DNA of 64,000 bases from positions 29,172-93,171 of the forward strand of contig DATGFS010000023.1 in assembly GCA_035308905.1 (NCBI GenBank), written 5' to 3'. Below the pieces are notes generated by a model, which had not been told where the DNA came from, ran no database searches, and was given only the letters and a program-made list of their open reading frames with translations. This document shows, piece by piece, positions 51,613 through 59,465 of this stretch. The DNA comes from a bacterium (GTDB lineage: Bacteria > Sysuimicrobiota > Sysuimicrobiia > Sysuimicrobiales > Segetimicrobiaceae). Both the position numbers and the translations under genes were made by a program. Each line of letters begins with the position of its first letter. Position 1 is the first letter of the stretch.

Positions 51613-53121
51613 ATGTCGCGGTCAGCGGCCCGTCCCGAAGACGAGCGCGAGTTCGTCAAAGAGATTCCCTCCAAAGCCGAGCACTTTTCCGACTGGTACA
51701 CCGCCGTCGTGCTCAAGGCGGAGCTTGCCGACTACTACCCGGTGCGGGGCTGCATCGTCGTCCGGCCGTACGGCTACACGATTTGGGAATTGATCCAGGC
51801 GGGCCTCGACCGCCGCTTCAAGGCGACCGGTCACACCAACGCCTACTTTCCGCTGTTCATCCCGCGGAGCTTCCTCGAGCGCGAGGCAAAGCACGTCGAG
51901 GGCTTTGCGCCCGAAGTCGCATGGGTCACTCACGGGGGCGGCGAGGAGCTGAGCGAGCCGCTGGCCGTCCGCCCGACCTCCGAGACCGCCATCGGACACA
52001 TGTACGCGCGCTGGATCCGGTCGTACCGCGACCTGCCGGTCCTCATCAACCAGTGGTGCAACGTGGTGCGCTGGGAGAAGGCGACGCGCCCGTTCCTGCG
52101 CACGATGGAGTTCCTGTGGCAGGAGGGCCACACCGCCCACCGGAACGCGGAAGAGGCCGAGGCGGAAGCCCGCCAGATGCTCGAGGTCTACCGCGACTTC
52201 GCCGAGACCGACGCGGCGATCCCGGTGCTGTCCGGCCGCAAGCCGGAGAGCGAGAAGTTTCCCGGAGCCGAGCGGTCGTACACGATCGAGGCGCTCATGC
52301 CGGACGGCCAGGCGCTGCAGTCCGGGACCTCGCACGACCTCGGCCAGAATTTCGCCCGCGCCTTCGACATCAAGTTTCTGGACAGCGACAACGTCGAGAA
52401 GTACGCGTACACGACGTCGTGGGGCGTGAGCTGGCGGATCCTCGGCGGGATGATCATGGTGCACGGCGACGACCGCGGCCTGGTGCTGCCGCCCGCGCTC
52501 GCCCCGTTTCAGGTGGTCGTGGTGCCGATCCTGAGCGGGCCGAAGCGCGACGACGTCCTCGCCGCGGCGCGGGATTTGACCCGCCGCCTCAGCGCGACCG
52601 TGCGCGTCCGGCTCGACGACCGGACCGAGGTGACGCCGGGCTGGAAGTACAACGATTGGGAGATGCGCGGCGTCCCGCTGCGGCTCGAGATCGGGCCGCG
52701 GGACCTGGCGCAGCAACAGGTGGTGCTGGCGCCGCGGGCCGGCTTCGATAACATGGTTGCCGGCGAGTCCGCCGGCAGGCGGTCCGCCGGCGGCGCCAAG
52801 CAGTCCGTGCCGATCAGCGGGCTCGAGCAGTCGCTGCCGGCCGCGCTCGCCGCGGTGCGCCAGGCCCTGTTCGACCAGGCGAAGCGGTACCTTGACGCGC
52901 ACATCGTCGCGGCCGCGTCGCTTGCGGAGCTGGTGGAAGCGGTCGCGACCCGCCGCGGCTTCGTCCGCGCGGTGTGGTGCGGGACGGAGGCGTGCGAGCA
53001 GTCGATCCGTAAGGCGAGCGGCGCGTCGCCGCGGGTCATCACCGAGGAGCCCGCGGACGGACCGTGCCTCATCTGCGGCGCGCCGGCAAGGGAAGTCGTG
53101 TACTTCGCCCGCGCGTATTGA
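51613..53121 (+). CDS. proS: Prolyl-tRNA synthetase (archaeal/eukaryal type) with in-frame palindromic insertion
   Basis: About 502 residues of the shorter type-3/eukaryote-like ProRS lacking the editing insertion. Class II motifs: 1 IQAGLDRRFKATGHTNAYFPLFIP, 2 RWEKATRPFLRTMEFLWQEGHTAH, TSHDLGQNF and 3 VLPPALAPFQVVVVPI. C-terminal zinc-type Cys CGTEACEQS ... CLICGAP remain. Within the anticodon-binding domain (VVLAPRA then AKQSVPISGLE) a 55-bp palindromic repeat inserts GFxxMVAGESAxRRSAGG in the same codon phase as in holB. ATG 51613 is 7 nt after the -10; a GTG at 51610 is also in frame. Confidence 0.96.
   Translation: MSRSAARPEDEREFVKEIPSKAEHFSDWYTAVVLKAELADYYPVRGCIVVRPYGYTIWELIQAGLDRRFKATGHTNAYFPLFIPRSFLEREAKHVEGFAPEVAWVTHGGGEELSEPLAVRPTSETAIGHMYARWIRSYRDLPVLINQWCNVVRWEKATRPFLRTMEFLWQEGHTAHRNAEEAEAEARQMLEVYRDFAETDAAIPVLSGRKPESEKFPGAERSYTIEALMPDGQALQSGTSHDLGQNFARAFDIKFLDSDNVEKYAYTTSWGVSWRILGGMIMVHGDDRGLVLPPALAPFQVVVVPILSGPKRDDVLAAARDLTRRLSATVRVRLDDRTEVTPGWKYNDWEMRGVPLRLEIGPRDLAQQQVVLAPRAGFDNMVAGESAGRRSAGGAKQSVPISGLEQSLPAALAAVRQALFDQAKRYLDAHIVAAASLAELVEAVATRRGFVRAVWCGTEACEQSIRKASGASPRVITEEPADGPCLICGAPAREVVYFARAY
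52739..52793 (+). repeat. Palindromic coding repeat, copy 2 (in proS)
   Basis: 55 bp, starts CCGGCTTC, ends GGCGG, 51/55 identical to copy 1 with the same phase (one base into a codon) and the same peptide. The surrounding gene is not disrupted. The typical family sequence here is a short beta-hairpin turn, so the insertion sits in a loop. Confidence 0.85.
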
Positions 53122-53122
53122 A

Positions 53123-53833
53123 GTGGCCCACGCGCCCACCCGCCGGCTCGTCCTGATTCCGATCGCGGCGGCGTGCGCCGCCGCGGCCATCGGCGCGACC
53201 GTGCTGTGGATGCGGCCTCCGCACACGATCTCGAGGAACACCGGCCCGGCGATCGTCATCGGCGAACCGGGCAGCCCCGTTCCGCCGGGTCTCGGTCCCG
53301 GCGGGTCCGGCGCGACGGGAGAGGTGAAGCCGGCGCCGGCGCCCGCGTTCTCGCTGACCGTCCTCTCGCCGGGCGCGCCGCCGTCCTCCTCCGCGGTGCA
53401 GCCGGGAACCGCCGCGCCGTTCGTCGTCCCCGCCGCGGGCGGCCGGCTTTCGCTTTCGGCGCTGCGGGGGCATCCCGTCGTCGTCAATTTTTGGGGGTCG
53501 TGGTGCGGACCGTGCCGGGCGGAGATGCCGCTCCTCGTGAAGGCCGCTCATGCGTACGCGTCGCGCGGCGTGGTCGTCGTGGGCTTCGATGTCGACGACA
53601 CGCCCGCCGAAGCGCGCCGGTTCTTGGACCAATACCATGTCGACTATCCGATCGTGACGGTGCCGGACGACCGGCTGCCGCGCGCGTACGGCGTGATCGG
53701 ACTGCCGACGACCGTGTTCGTCGACGCCTCCGGGATGATCCGCGCCCGGCAGCTCGGCGGTTTCGTCGGCGCCGCCGGCGAACGCACGCTCACGCAGCGC
53801 CTCGACGCGCTGCTGGGCGGGACGGGCCGATAG
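53123..53833 (+). CDS. TlpA/ResA-like membrane-anchored thioredoxin
   Basis: 236 residues. One N-terminal membrane anchor (RRLVLIPIAAACAAAAIGATVLWM), a 70-residue Pro/Gly/Ala linker, then a thioredoxin domain with WCGPCRAEMP active site and the cis-Pro segment GLPTTVFVD. Extracytoplasmic reductant for cytochrome c haem attachment or other thiols. GTG start 1 nt after the proS stop. The cytochrome c gene 115 nt downstream fits a cytochrome maturation role. Confidence 0.9.
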   Translation: MAHAPTRRLVLIPIAAACAAAAIGATVLWMRPPHTISRNTGPAIVIGEPGSPVPPGLGPGGSGATGEVKPAPAPAFSLTVLSPGAPPSSSAVQPGTAAPFVVPAAGGRLSLSALRGHPVVVNFWGSWCGPCRAEMPLLVKAAHAYASRGVVVVGFDVDDTPAEARRFLDQYHVDYPIVTVPDDRLPRAYGVIGLPTTVFVDASGMIRARQLGGFVGAAGERTLTQRLDALLGGTGR

Positions 53834-53948
53834 CGCCCGCCGCGCGTCTTAGCGCAGGGAAGTTCCGCGCCGCCGTCTAACATCGTATCCCGGTAATCCG
53901 CGCACGGCATGCGTGTGCCAATCCTCTCGTCGTGATCGGGGGTGAACG

Positions 53949-54500
53949 ATGTCTTCGCGCTCGCTGGCGGGGGCGCTGCTTCTCATGTGCGCCGGCGTGA
54001 CCGGGTGCACGGGGCGGCAGATCCAGTCGATGCGCGAACATCCGGCCGAGACGCCGTCGGGACCCACGGCGTCGGTGTCCGCCAAGCCTTGGACGGGTCC
54101 GGCCGTCGTGGCAAACAGTACGTACCCCAAGGACATCAACGCGGCGCGGCCGGAGCCGCCGGCCCAGTACGCGTCCATGAAAGACCCCCTGCCCCCGGCA
54201 CCGGACAATCTTGCCAAGGGCAAGGAGCTGTTCAACGCCAACTGCGCGCCGTGTCACGGGCCCAACGGTGCCGGGAACGGGCCCGCCGCGGCCTCGCTCA
54301 ATCCGAAGCCCGCCGACTTCCAGACGCCGATTCACGCCAAACTGCCCGACGGCTATTGGTTCTGGCGGCTCTCGGTGGGCGGCACGGTGTCTCCGTTCAA
54401 GGACGTCGGCTCCGCGATGCCGCCCTGGGAGGGCGCGCTCACCGAGCAGCAGCGCTGGCTGATCATCCTCTACGAGCACACCTTCTCAGAGCATAAGTGA
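53949..54500 (+). CDS. Lipoprotein c-type cytochrome
   Basis: 183 residues. Lipobox-like VTGC at residue 20, then one haem motif CAPCH (NANCAPCHGPNGAGNG) and a distal Met in SAMPPWEGALTEQQRWLI. Class I cytochrome c-type fold. Probably surface-anchored electron carrier. ATG after GGGGGTG. Its last codons overlap the YbaK gene. No partner oxidase is in the window. Confidence 0.88.
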   Translation: MSSRSLAGALLLMCAGVTGCTGRQIQSMREHPAETPSGPTASVSAKPWTGPAVVANSTYPKDINAARPEPPAQYASMKDPLPPAPDNLAKGKELFNANCAPCHGPNGAGNGPAAASLNPKPADFQTPIHAKLPDGYWFWRLSVGGTVSPFKDVGSAMPPWEGALTEQQRWLIILYEHTFSEHK

Positions 54501-55009
54501 CGCCCGCCGATCGCGCGCCGGCTGGTTCGCCCGAGCCGGGCAGGCCGGACGCGGTGGCGCGCGTGCGCGCCGCGCTGGCCGCGGCGGGCGTAGAGGTCCG
54601 CATCGTCGAGTTCGCCGAGAGCACGCGCACCGCTCACGACGCCGCGCGCGCCCTGGGGACGTCCACCGGACAGATCGTAAAGTCGCTCGTGTTCTTGGCC
54701 GACGGCCGGCCCGTGCTCGTGCTGGCCTCCGGCGCGAACCGCGTGGACACGGCGAAGGTCGCGCGGCTCGCCGGCGCCGCGCGCGTTGAGAAAGCCAGCG
54801 CGGACGCGAGCCGCGACGCGACCGGCTTCAGCATTGGCGGTGTGCCGCCCGTCGGCCACCGCAGCCCGCTGCCGGTCTTTGTGGACCGAGTCTTGCTGAC
54901 GTACGATGTCGTCTACGCGGCCGCGGGAACTCCGCACGCGGTCTTTCCCATCGAGCCGCCGGCGCTGGTCCGGGTGACCTCCGGTACGGTCGGCGATATC
55001 GCCGAGTAA
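54497..55009 (+). CDS. YbaK/EbsC-type aminoacyl-tRNA deacylase
   Basis: 170 residues of the YbaK/ProX editing superfamily. ARVRAALAAAGVEVRIVEFAESTRTAHDAARALGTSTGQIVKSLVFLADGRPVLVLASGANRVDTAKVARLAG is the conserved core with the active-site Lys (KSL), and GGVPPVGHRSPLPVFVDRVLL is the second family motif. Clears mischarged tRNA, for example Cys-tRNA-Pro or Ala-tRNA-Pro. That is relevant because proS is close by and this ProRS type lacks a cis editing domain. GTG start overlaps the cytochrome stop by 4 nt. Confidence 0.9.
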   Translation: MTPADRAPAGSPEPGRPDAVARVRAALAAAGVEVRIVEFAESTRTAHDAARALGTSTGQIVKSLVFLADGRPVLVLASGANRVDTAKVARLAGAARVEKASADASRDATGFSIGGVPPVGHRSPLPVFVDRVLLTYDVVYAAAGTPHAVFPIEPPALVRVTSGTVGDIAE

Positions 55010-55023
55010 CCGCCGACCGCCGG

Positions 55024-56217
55024 CTACCCTGCCGTGGCCCCCGTGGCCGCGGCGCGCGACGCATATTCGGCGCGCCGCAATGCCGCCGCGGGGACGAAGC
55101 CGGCGAGTGCGATGGCGAGGCCGAGGAGCCAGACCAGCGTGAAACTCCGCGTCGCGTCGAGCACGTAGCCGAAGAGCACGCCGGAGATCGTCGACGCGAT
55201 CTGGCCGACGGCGAGGTTGAGCGACACCGCGACGCCGGCCCGGTGAATGCCGAACAACTCCGTCGTGAGCGTCGTCAGGACCGGCAGCGTCAGCGCGAGC
55301 CCCGTCCCGGCCAACACCGTGCTGACGGCGACGCCGGCGGCGCTGCGGACGCCGGCGAGCAGCGCGAACGACGCGACCAGCACGCCGAAGCCCGCGAGAA
55401 TCACCGGCGTCCGCGCGCCGATGCGGTCGGAGAGATTGCCCGCGACAGGCGACGCCGCGAGCAGCGCCACGTTGACGACCGCGACCAGGCCGCCCGCGGC
55501 CGTGCGGCTGAACCCGAACGCGTTCGCGAGATAGGTCGGTAGCCACGCCGTGATCCCGTACGCGCTGAACAGCGCGAGGAACACCGAGCCCGAGAGCGCG
55601 AGGAAGGTGGGTTGTCCGGCGATACCGCCGATCTGGCGATGCGCCGGCTCCCCGCCGCTGCGCGGTGAGGCGCCGGCCGGCAGCCACACGGCGCCTCCGG
55701 CCAGGACGGCGGCCGTCGCGGCCGCCAGCGCGAGGAACGCCGCGGGAATCCCGGTCCATCCGCTCATCAACGGCATAAGAAAGAGGCCCGCCACCATGCC
55801 CGCGCCTGCGCCCGACTGCAAAATCCCCATCGCGGCGCCGCGGTTCCGGGCGACACCGAGCATCAGCTTGACCGTCGATGAATAGAGGGCCGCTCCGCTG
55901 AGCCCCATCAAGAACCGCAGCGCGAGCGCCGGCACGTAGCGTCCGGTGAGCGCAAAAGCGGCGGAGGTTGCGGTCATGCAGGCGAGGCCGGCGATCGTGA
56001 CCCGCCGCGCCGGCATGTTGTCCGCGGCGAGCCCCGCGGGAATTTGCGCGAGGACGTACCCAAGCAGGTACGCCGACAGCAGCCCACCGACGCCGGCGTA
56101 GTCGACGTGGTAGGCGGCGCGCAGATCATTGAAGAACGGGACGACGTCGATCCGCTGCGCGTTGGCGATGAAGAAGACGCCCCACGCCGCCGCGGCCGTC
56201 CACAGCGGCGCGCCCAT
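55024..56217 (-). CDS. MFS transporter
   Basis: 397 residues, 12 helices. MFS motifs: the first loop GLAADNMPARRVTIAGLACM, ALRFLMGLSGAALYSSTVKLMLGVARNRGAAMGI, and the mid-loop NLSDRIGARTPVILAG. Resembles cyanate/nitrate-type and general NNP-like or CynX-like exporters, but substrate cannot be named. Convergent with the YbaK gene. Transcription from the minus strand probably begins at the beta-lactamase-like gene 22 nt upstream. Confidence 0.88.
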   Translation of the reverse strand: MGAPLWTAAAAWGVFFIANAQRIDVVPFFNDLRAAYHVDYAGVGGLLSAYLLGYVLAQIPAGLAADNMPARRVTIAGLACMTATSAAFALTGRYVPALALRFLMGLSGAALYSSTVKLMLGVARNRGAAMGILQSGAGAGMVAGLFLMPLMSGWTGIPAAFLALAAATAAVLAGGAVWLPAGASPRSGGEPAHRQIGGIAGQPTFLALSGSVFLALFSAYGITAWLPTYLANAFGFSRTAAGGLVAVVNVALLAASPVAGNLSDRIGARTPVILAGFGVLVASFALLAGVRSAAGVAVSTVLAGTGLALTLPVLTTLTTELFGIHRAGVAVSLNLAVGQIASTISGVLFGYVLDATRSFTLVWLLGLAIALAGFVPAAALRRAEYASRAAATGATAG

Positions 56218-56239
56218 CGCGCCGCCTTCAGGCCTGGAC

Positions 56240-57253
56240 CTAGGCGTAGGCGTCGTAGATGGCGCGGCCTACTTCTGCGATCGCGAGACGTCCTTTGAGG
56301 TCGTCCGCCAGGTCGCGGGTAAAGACGCTGACGACAACCGGTCCCGTCTTGGTGTAGAGCACGCCGGCGTCGTTGCTGACCCGCGTCAGGGAACCGGTCT
56401 TGTGCGCCATTTCGACGCCGGGCGGCAGCAGCAGCGGCAGCCGGTCCCGGACCTGCTGCCGGCGCATCAGGTCCAGCATCAGCCGGCAGGCCTCCCGCGG
56501 CACCGGACCGTCCCTGCCGCCTTCGAGGGTCGGCCGCACGATCTGCTCGATCAGGAGCCCCATGTCGCGCGGCGTCGTCATGTTCGCACGCTCGTCGTGG
56601 TACACGCGGGCGTTCCAGTCGAGCTCCCGCCGCCGCAGGCGCTCGGCGGCGAGCCGGCGGGTTTCCGGCGTGTCCGGGGCGTCCGCGAGGCCCACGAGGT
56701 CGCGCAGCAGCCCGCGGCAGCCCATCGTGACGGCGGTGCGGGTCAGCCCGCAGGCGGCGATCCGCGCGTTCACGGCGTCCGCGCCGACGAGGTCGAGCAG
56801 GATGTCGGTCGCGGTGTTGTCGCTGACGATGATCATCAGCATCGCCAGATCGCGGACGGTGAAGCGCGTGCCGGCGGACAGCTCCTTCAGGACGCCGGAG
56901 CCCGGCACTTTCATCTCGTCCGCGAGTGTGATCTGATCGTCGAGCGAGCGCGCGCCCGCGGCGACCTGCGACATCAGTTCCGCGAGGAGCGGCACCTTGA
57001 AGACACTGGCCATCTGGAACGGCCGGTCCGCCTCGAGCGCGGTCGTCTCGCCGCCGGTGAGGTGGTGGACGTACACGCCCATCGTGCCGTCCAGGCGCGC
57101 GGCGATGCGCCGGAGGCGGGAGAGCAACGCGGCCGGCGCGCGGCCGGCGACGCGCGATTTGGCGGCGCGCGATCCGGTGGCGCGCGATCGGGAGGTCCGC
57201 GATCTGGACCTGCGCGTTCCGCCCGTGGGTCGCCGCCTGGTTGTCGTGGCCAT
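56240..57253 (-). CDS. Class A beta-lactamase-like serine hydrolase with RS-rich N-terminus
   Basis: 337 residues. SxxK motif is ASVFKVP, the second is VSDNTATD, and the third HKTGSLTR. The omega region LDWNARVYHDERANMTTPRDM keeps a Glu but not the normal Glu166/Asn170 spacing. It lacks a signal peptide; the first 40 residues are an Arg/Ser-rich tail made by four tandem 15-bp repeats (57151-57210). The chosen ATG gives this tail; inner starts would remove it. Paralogue at 5024. Activity as a beta-lactamase is plausible but not shown. Confidence 0.75.
   Translation of the reverse strand: MATTTRRRPTGGTRRSRSRTSRSRATGSRAAKSRVAGRAPAALLSRLRRIAARLDGTMGVYVHHLTGGETTALEADRPFQMASVFKVPLLAELMSQVAAGARSLDDQITLADEMKVPGSGVLKELSAGTRFTVRDLAMLMIIVSDNTATDILLDLVGADAVNARIAACGLTRTAVTMGCRGLLRDLVGLADAPDTPETRRLAAERLRRRELDWNARVYHDERANMTTPRDMGLLIEQIVRPTLEGGRDGPVPREACRLMLDLMRRQQVRDRLPLLLPPGVEMAHKTGSLTRVSNDAGVLYTKTGPVVVSVFTRDLADDLKGRLAIAEVGRAIYDAYA
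57151..57210. repeat. Four 15-bp tandem repeats in the beta-lactamase-like gene
   Basis: Units of 15 bp beginning CGCGCGAT (57151, 57166, 57181) and a diverged fourth (57196). They encode repeated xSRxx pentapeptides in the N-terminal tail. Being a multiple of three, copy-number change would not shift the frame. Confidence 0.75.
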
Positions 57254-57326
57254 GGTGCCGTCTTCGTCTCCGGATCGCCTTGCTCCCCCGGCGGCGCCCC
57301 GTCTCGCGCAGAACCTCCGGCCGCCA

Positions 57327-57356
57327 TTGCTGGCGGCCTCCTGCCCGTGTTATAGT
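57327..57356 (+). promoter_or_regulatory. Promoter of the riboflavin operon
   Basis: TTGCTG (57327-57332), 18 nt, TATAGT (57351-57356). Transcription starts about 57363, just upstream of the FMN riboswitch. The 57254-57600 gap contains only this promoter, the riboswitch and its terminator. Confidence 0.65.
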
Positions 57357-57387
57357 GTCTCCACAACTGAAGAGAACACGCCACGGA

Positions 57388-57531
57388 CCTTCGGGGCAGG
57401 GTGAGCCGGGGGATCAGCGCCGCAAGGCGCGCCCGGCAATTCCCGATCGGCGGTACAGCCCGCGAGCCGGCACAGCCGGCACGATCTGGTGTGATTCCAG
57501 AGCCGACGGTACAGTCCGGATGAGAGAAGGC
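57388..57531 (+). ncRNA. FMN riboswitch (RFN element)
   Basis: All conserved RFN segments are present in order: CCTTCGGGGCAGGGTG, AATTCCCGATCGGCGGT, AGCCCGCGAGCC, GATCTGGTG then ATTCCAG, GCCGACGGTACAGTCCGG and ATGAGAGAAGG. Closing stem P1 pairs CCTTC with GAAGG. FMN binding would favour the terminator at 57560, shutting off ribD-ribE-ribBA-ribH. Confidence 0.96.
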
Positions 57532-57559
57532 TGTTTGGCCTGATCTAGACGGGTGTGGT

Positions 57560-57602
57560 ACGCCCCGGGGGCGCTGTGTCTTTCCTCGGGGTGTTGTTTT
57601 TT
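57560..57602 (+). terminator. Riboswitch expression platform: terminator reaching the ribD start
   Basis: Stem ACGCCCCG / CGGGGTGT closes a 19-nt loop and is followed by TGTTTTTT. The T-tract runs directly into the proposed TTG start of ribD (57601). The GGGGTG of its 3' arm is also the likely ribosome-binding site, so the hairpin could regulate both transcription and translation. Confidence 0.65.
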
Positions 57603-58728
57603 GGCGGACACGGATCGCGAGACCGGCGACGAAACGTACATGCGCGAGGCCCTGACGCTCGCGGCCAAGGGAGCGGGGACGGCCAGTCCCAATCCCATGG
57701 TCGGCGCGGTCGTGGTCGCCGCCGGCCGTGTCGTCGGGCGCGGCTACCACCCGAAGCCCGGCGAGCCGCACGCGGAGATCTTTGCGCTGCGTGAGGCCGG
57801 CGCGCGCGCGCGCGGCGCGACACTGTACACGACGCTGGAGCCGTGCGCGCACACCGGGCGCACGGGTCCGTGCACCGAGGCGATCGTCGCCGCGGGCGTC
57901 CGGCGCGTCGTCGCCGCGATGGTCGACCCGGATGCGCAGGTGCGGGGCGCCGGCCTCGCGCGGCTGCGCGAGGCCGGCGTGGAGACGGCCGTCGGCGCGG
58001 GTGAAGCCGAGGCCCGGCGTCTCAACGAGGCGTACATCACGCACCGCACGACCGGCCTGCCGTTTGTCACCGCGAAATGGGCGATGACGCTCGACGGGCG
58101 GATCGCCACCCGGACCGGCGACTCGCGCTGGATCTCCAACGAGGTCTCGCGCGCGCACGCCCACCGGGTCCGCGCGGTCTCCGACGCCGTCCTGGTGGGC
58201 GTCGGCACGGTGCTGCGGGACGATCCGGCGTTGACGGCGCGCACCGGCGACTCGGCGCCCAACCGTGGGCCGGGACGGCCGCGCCGCGTCGTGCTGGACA
58301 GCCGGCTGCGGATGCCCCGCGACGCGCGGGTGCTGGCCCGCGACGGCATCCCGGTCATCGTCGCGACGACTCGCGCGTCGCCGGCGGCCGCGCGCCGGGC
58401 GCTCGAGGATCGGGGGGTCGAGGTGCTCGTCTGTGACGGCGCCGGCGAGCGCGTCGACCTTTCCGCGGTGCTTCACGAGCTCGGCGCGCGCGGCGTGCTG
58501 AGCCTGCTGGTGGAAGGCGGCGCCGCGGTACACGGCGCGTTCATCGAGGCGGGATTGGTCGACAAGGTGCTGGCCTACGTCGCGCCGGCGGTCGTGGGCG
58601 GCGGCGGGCCTGCCGCGAGCGCCGGCGCCGGTGTTGCGGCGATGGTGGACGCGCGCCGCCTCCGGACGGTCGAGGTGCACCGGTTCGGCGGCGACGTGCT
58701 GATCGAAGCATACGTGGAACGGGGGTAG
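57601..58728 (+). CDS. ribD: Bifunctional riboflavin deaminase-reductase RibD
   Basis: 375 residues from TTG. Deaminase domain: MREALTLAAKGAGTASPNPMVGAVVV, zinc site HAEIFAL and EPCAHTGRTGPC. Reductase domain: PFVTAKWAMTLDGRIAT, SRWISNEVSRAHAHRVRAVSDAVLVGVGTVLRDDPALTAR and LLVEGGAAVHGAFIEAGLVDKVLAYVAP. Steps two and three of riboflavin synthesis. TTG 57601 is chosen as the first start after the terminator with GGGGTG upstream; ATG 57640 is possible but trims the family N-terminus only slightly. GTG 57553 would put the terminator inside the gene. Confidence 0.92.
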   Translation: MADTDRETGDETYMREALTLAAKGAGTASPNPMVGAVVVAAGRVVGRGYHPKPGEPHAEIFALREAGARARGATLYTTLEPCAHTGRTGPCTEAIVAAGVRRVVAAMVDPDAQVRGAGLARLREAGVETAVGAGEAEARRLNEAYITHRTTGLPFVTAKWAMTLDGRIATRTGDSRWISNEVSRAHAHRVRAVSDAVLVGVGTVLRDDPALTARTGDSAPNRGPGRPRRVVLDSRLRMPRDARVLARDGIPVIVATTRASPAAARRALEDRGVEVLVCDGAGERVDLSAVLHELGARGVLSLLVEGGAAVHGAFIEAGLVDKVLAYVAPAVVGGGGPAASAGAGVAAMVDARRLRTVEVHRFGGDVLIEAYVERG

Positions 58729-58739
58729 GGCGCCGGCCG

Positions 58740-59465
58740 ATGTTCACGGGAATCGTCGAAGGAATGGGGCAGGTTCGCGAGATGCGGCGGGACGCGCGCG
58801 GCGTCCGTTTGGTCATCGACGCGGGCGCCGCGTTGAACGGCGAAGCCCTCCGCGCGGGCGACAGCGTGGCGGTGAACGGAGTGTGTCTCACGGCCGTCAC
58901 GTTCGAGCGCGGCGCCTTCGCCGCGGATCTGTCGCCGGAGACGCTCGCGCGCACCACCCTCGGCCGGCTGGCTCCGGGAACCTCGGTCAACCTCGAGCGT
59001 CCGGTGCCGGTGACGGGACGGCTCGGCGGGCACATCGTACAAGGCCACGTGGACGGCGTCGGCCGCGTCGTGGCGCTGCGCGAGGTTGCGGAGGCACGCC
59101 GCCTCGAGATCGCGGTCGCGCCGGATCTCGCCCGCTACATCGCCGACAAGGGATCGATTGCCGTCGACGGGGTGAGCCTGACCGTCGCCGGGTGGGCGGG
59201 AAACCGCTTCGGGGTGGCGCTGATCCCGCACACGTGCGAGGTGACGACCCTCGGATCGCTCGAGCCGGGGCGCGAGGTCAACCTTGAGGTCGACATTCTT
59301 GCGAAGTACGTCGAGCGGCTGGCCGGCGGGCTCCGGCCGCGCCGCGCGCGTCGCGCAGGCGCGCCAGAAAGGCCGCCCGCCGCTCGGCGGCGGCCGGGCA
59401 GACGGCGCCCCCCTCGGGGACTAGCCGGCGGTATGCGCCGGCGTCGGAAGGCGGTGAGGAAGTAA
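58740..59465 (+). CDS. ribE: Riboflavin synthase alpha chain with basic C-terminal tail
   Basis: 241 residues. Two lumazine-binding repeats, the first [14 protein letters not shown] ... GVCLTAV ... [12 protein letters not shown], the second with GVSLTVAG and [11 protein letters not shown]. Converts two 6,7-dimethyl-8-ribityllumazine to riboflavin. After residue about 195 a 45-residue Arg/Pro/Ala/Lys tail (ending RRRRKAVRK) extends past the normal family end. ATG after the ribD stop. Stop overlaps the ribBA start (TAATG). Confidence 0.95.
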   Translation: MFTGIVEGMGQVREMRRDARGVRLVIDAGAALNGEALRAGDSVAVNGVCLTAVTFERGAFAADLSPETLARTTLGRLAPGTSVNLERPVPVTGRLGGHIVQGHVDGVGRVVALREVAEARRLEIAVAPDLARYIADKGSIAVDGVSLTVAGWAGNRFGVALIPHTCEVTTLGSLEPGREVNLEVDILAKYVERLAGGLRPRRARRAGAPERPPAARRRPGRRRPPRGLAGGMRRRRKAVRK

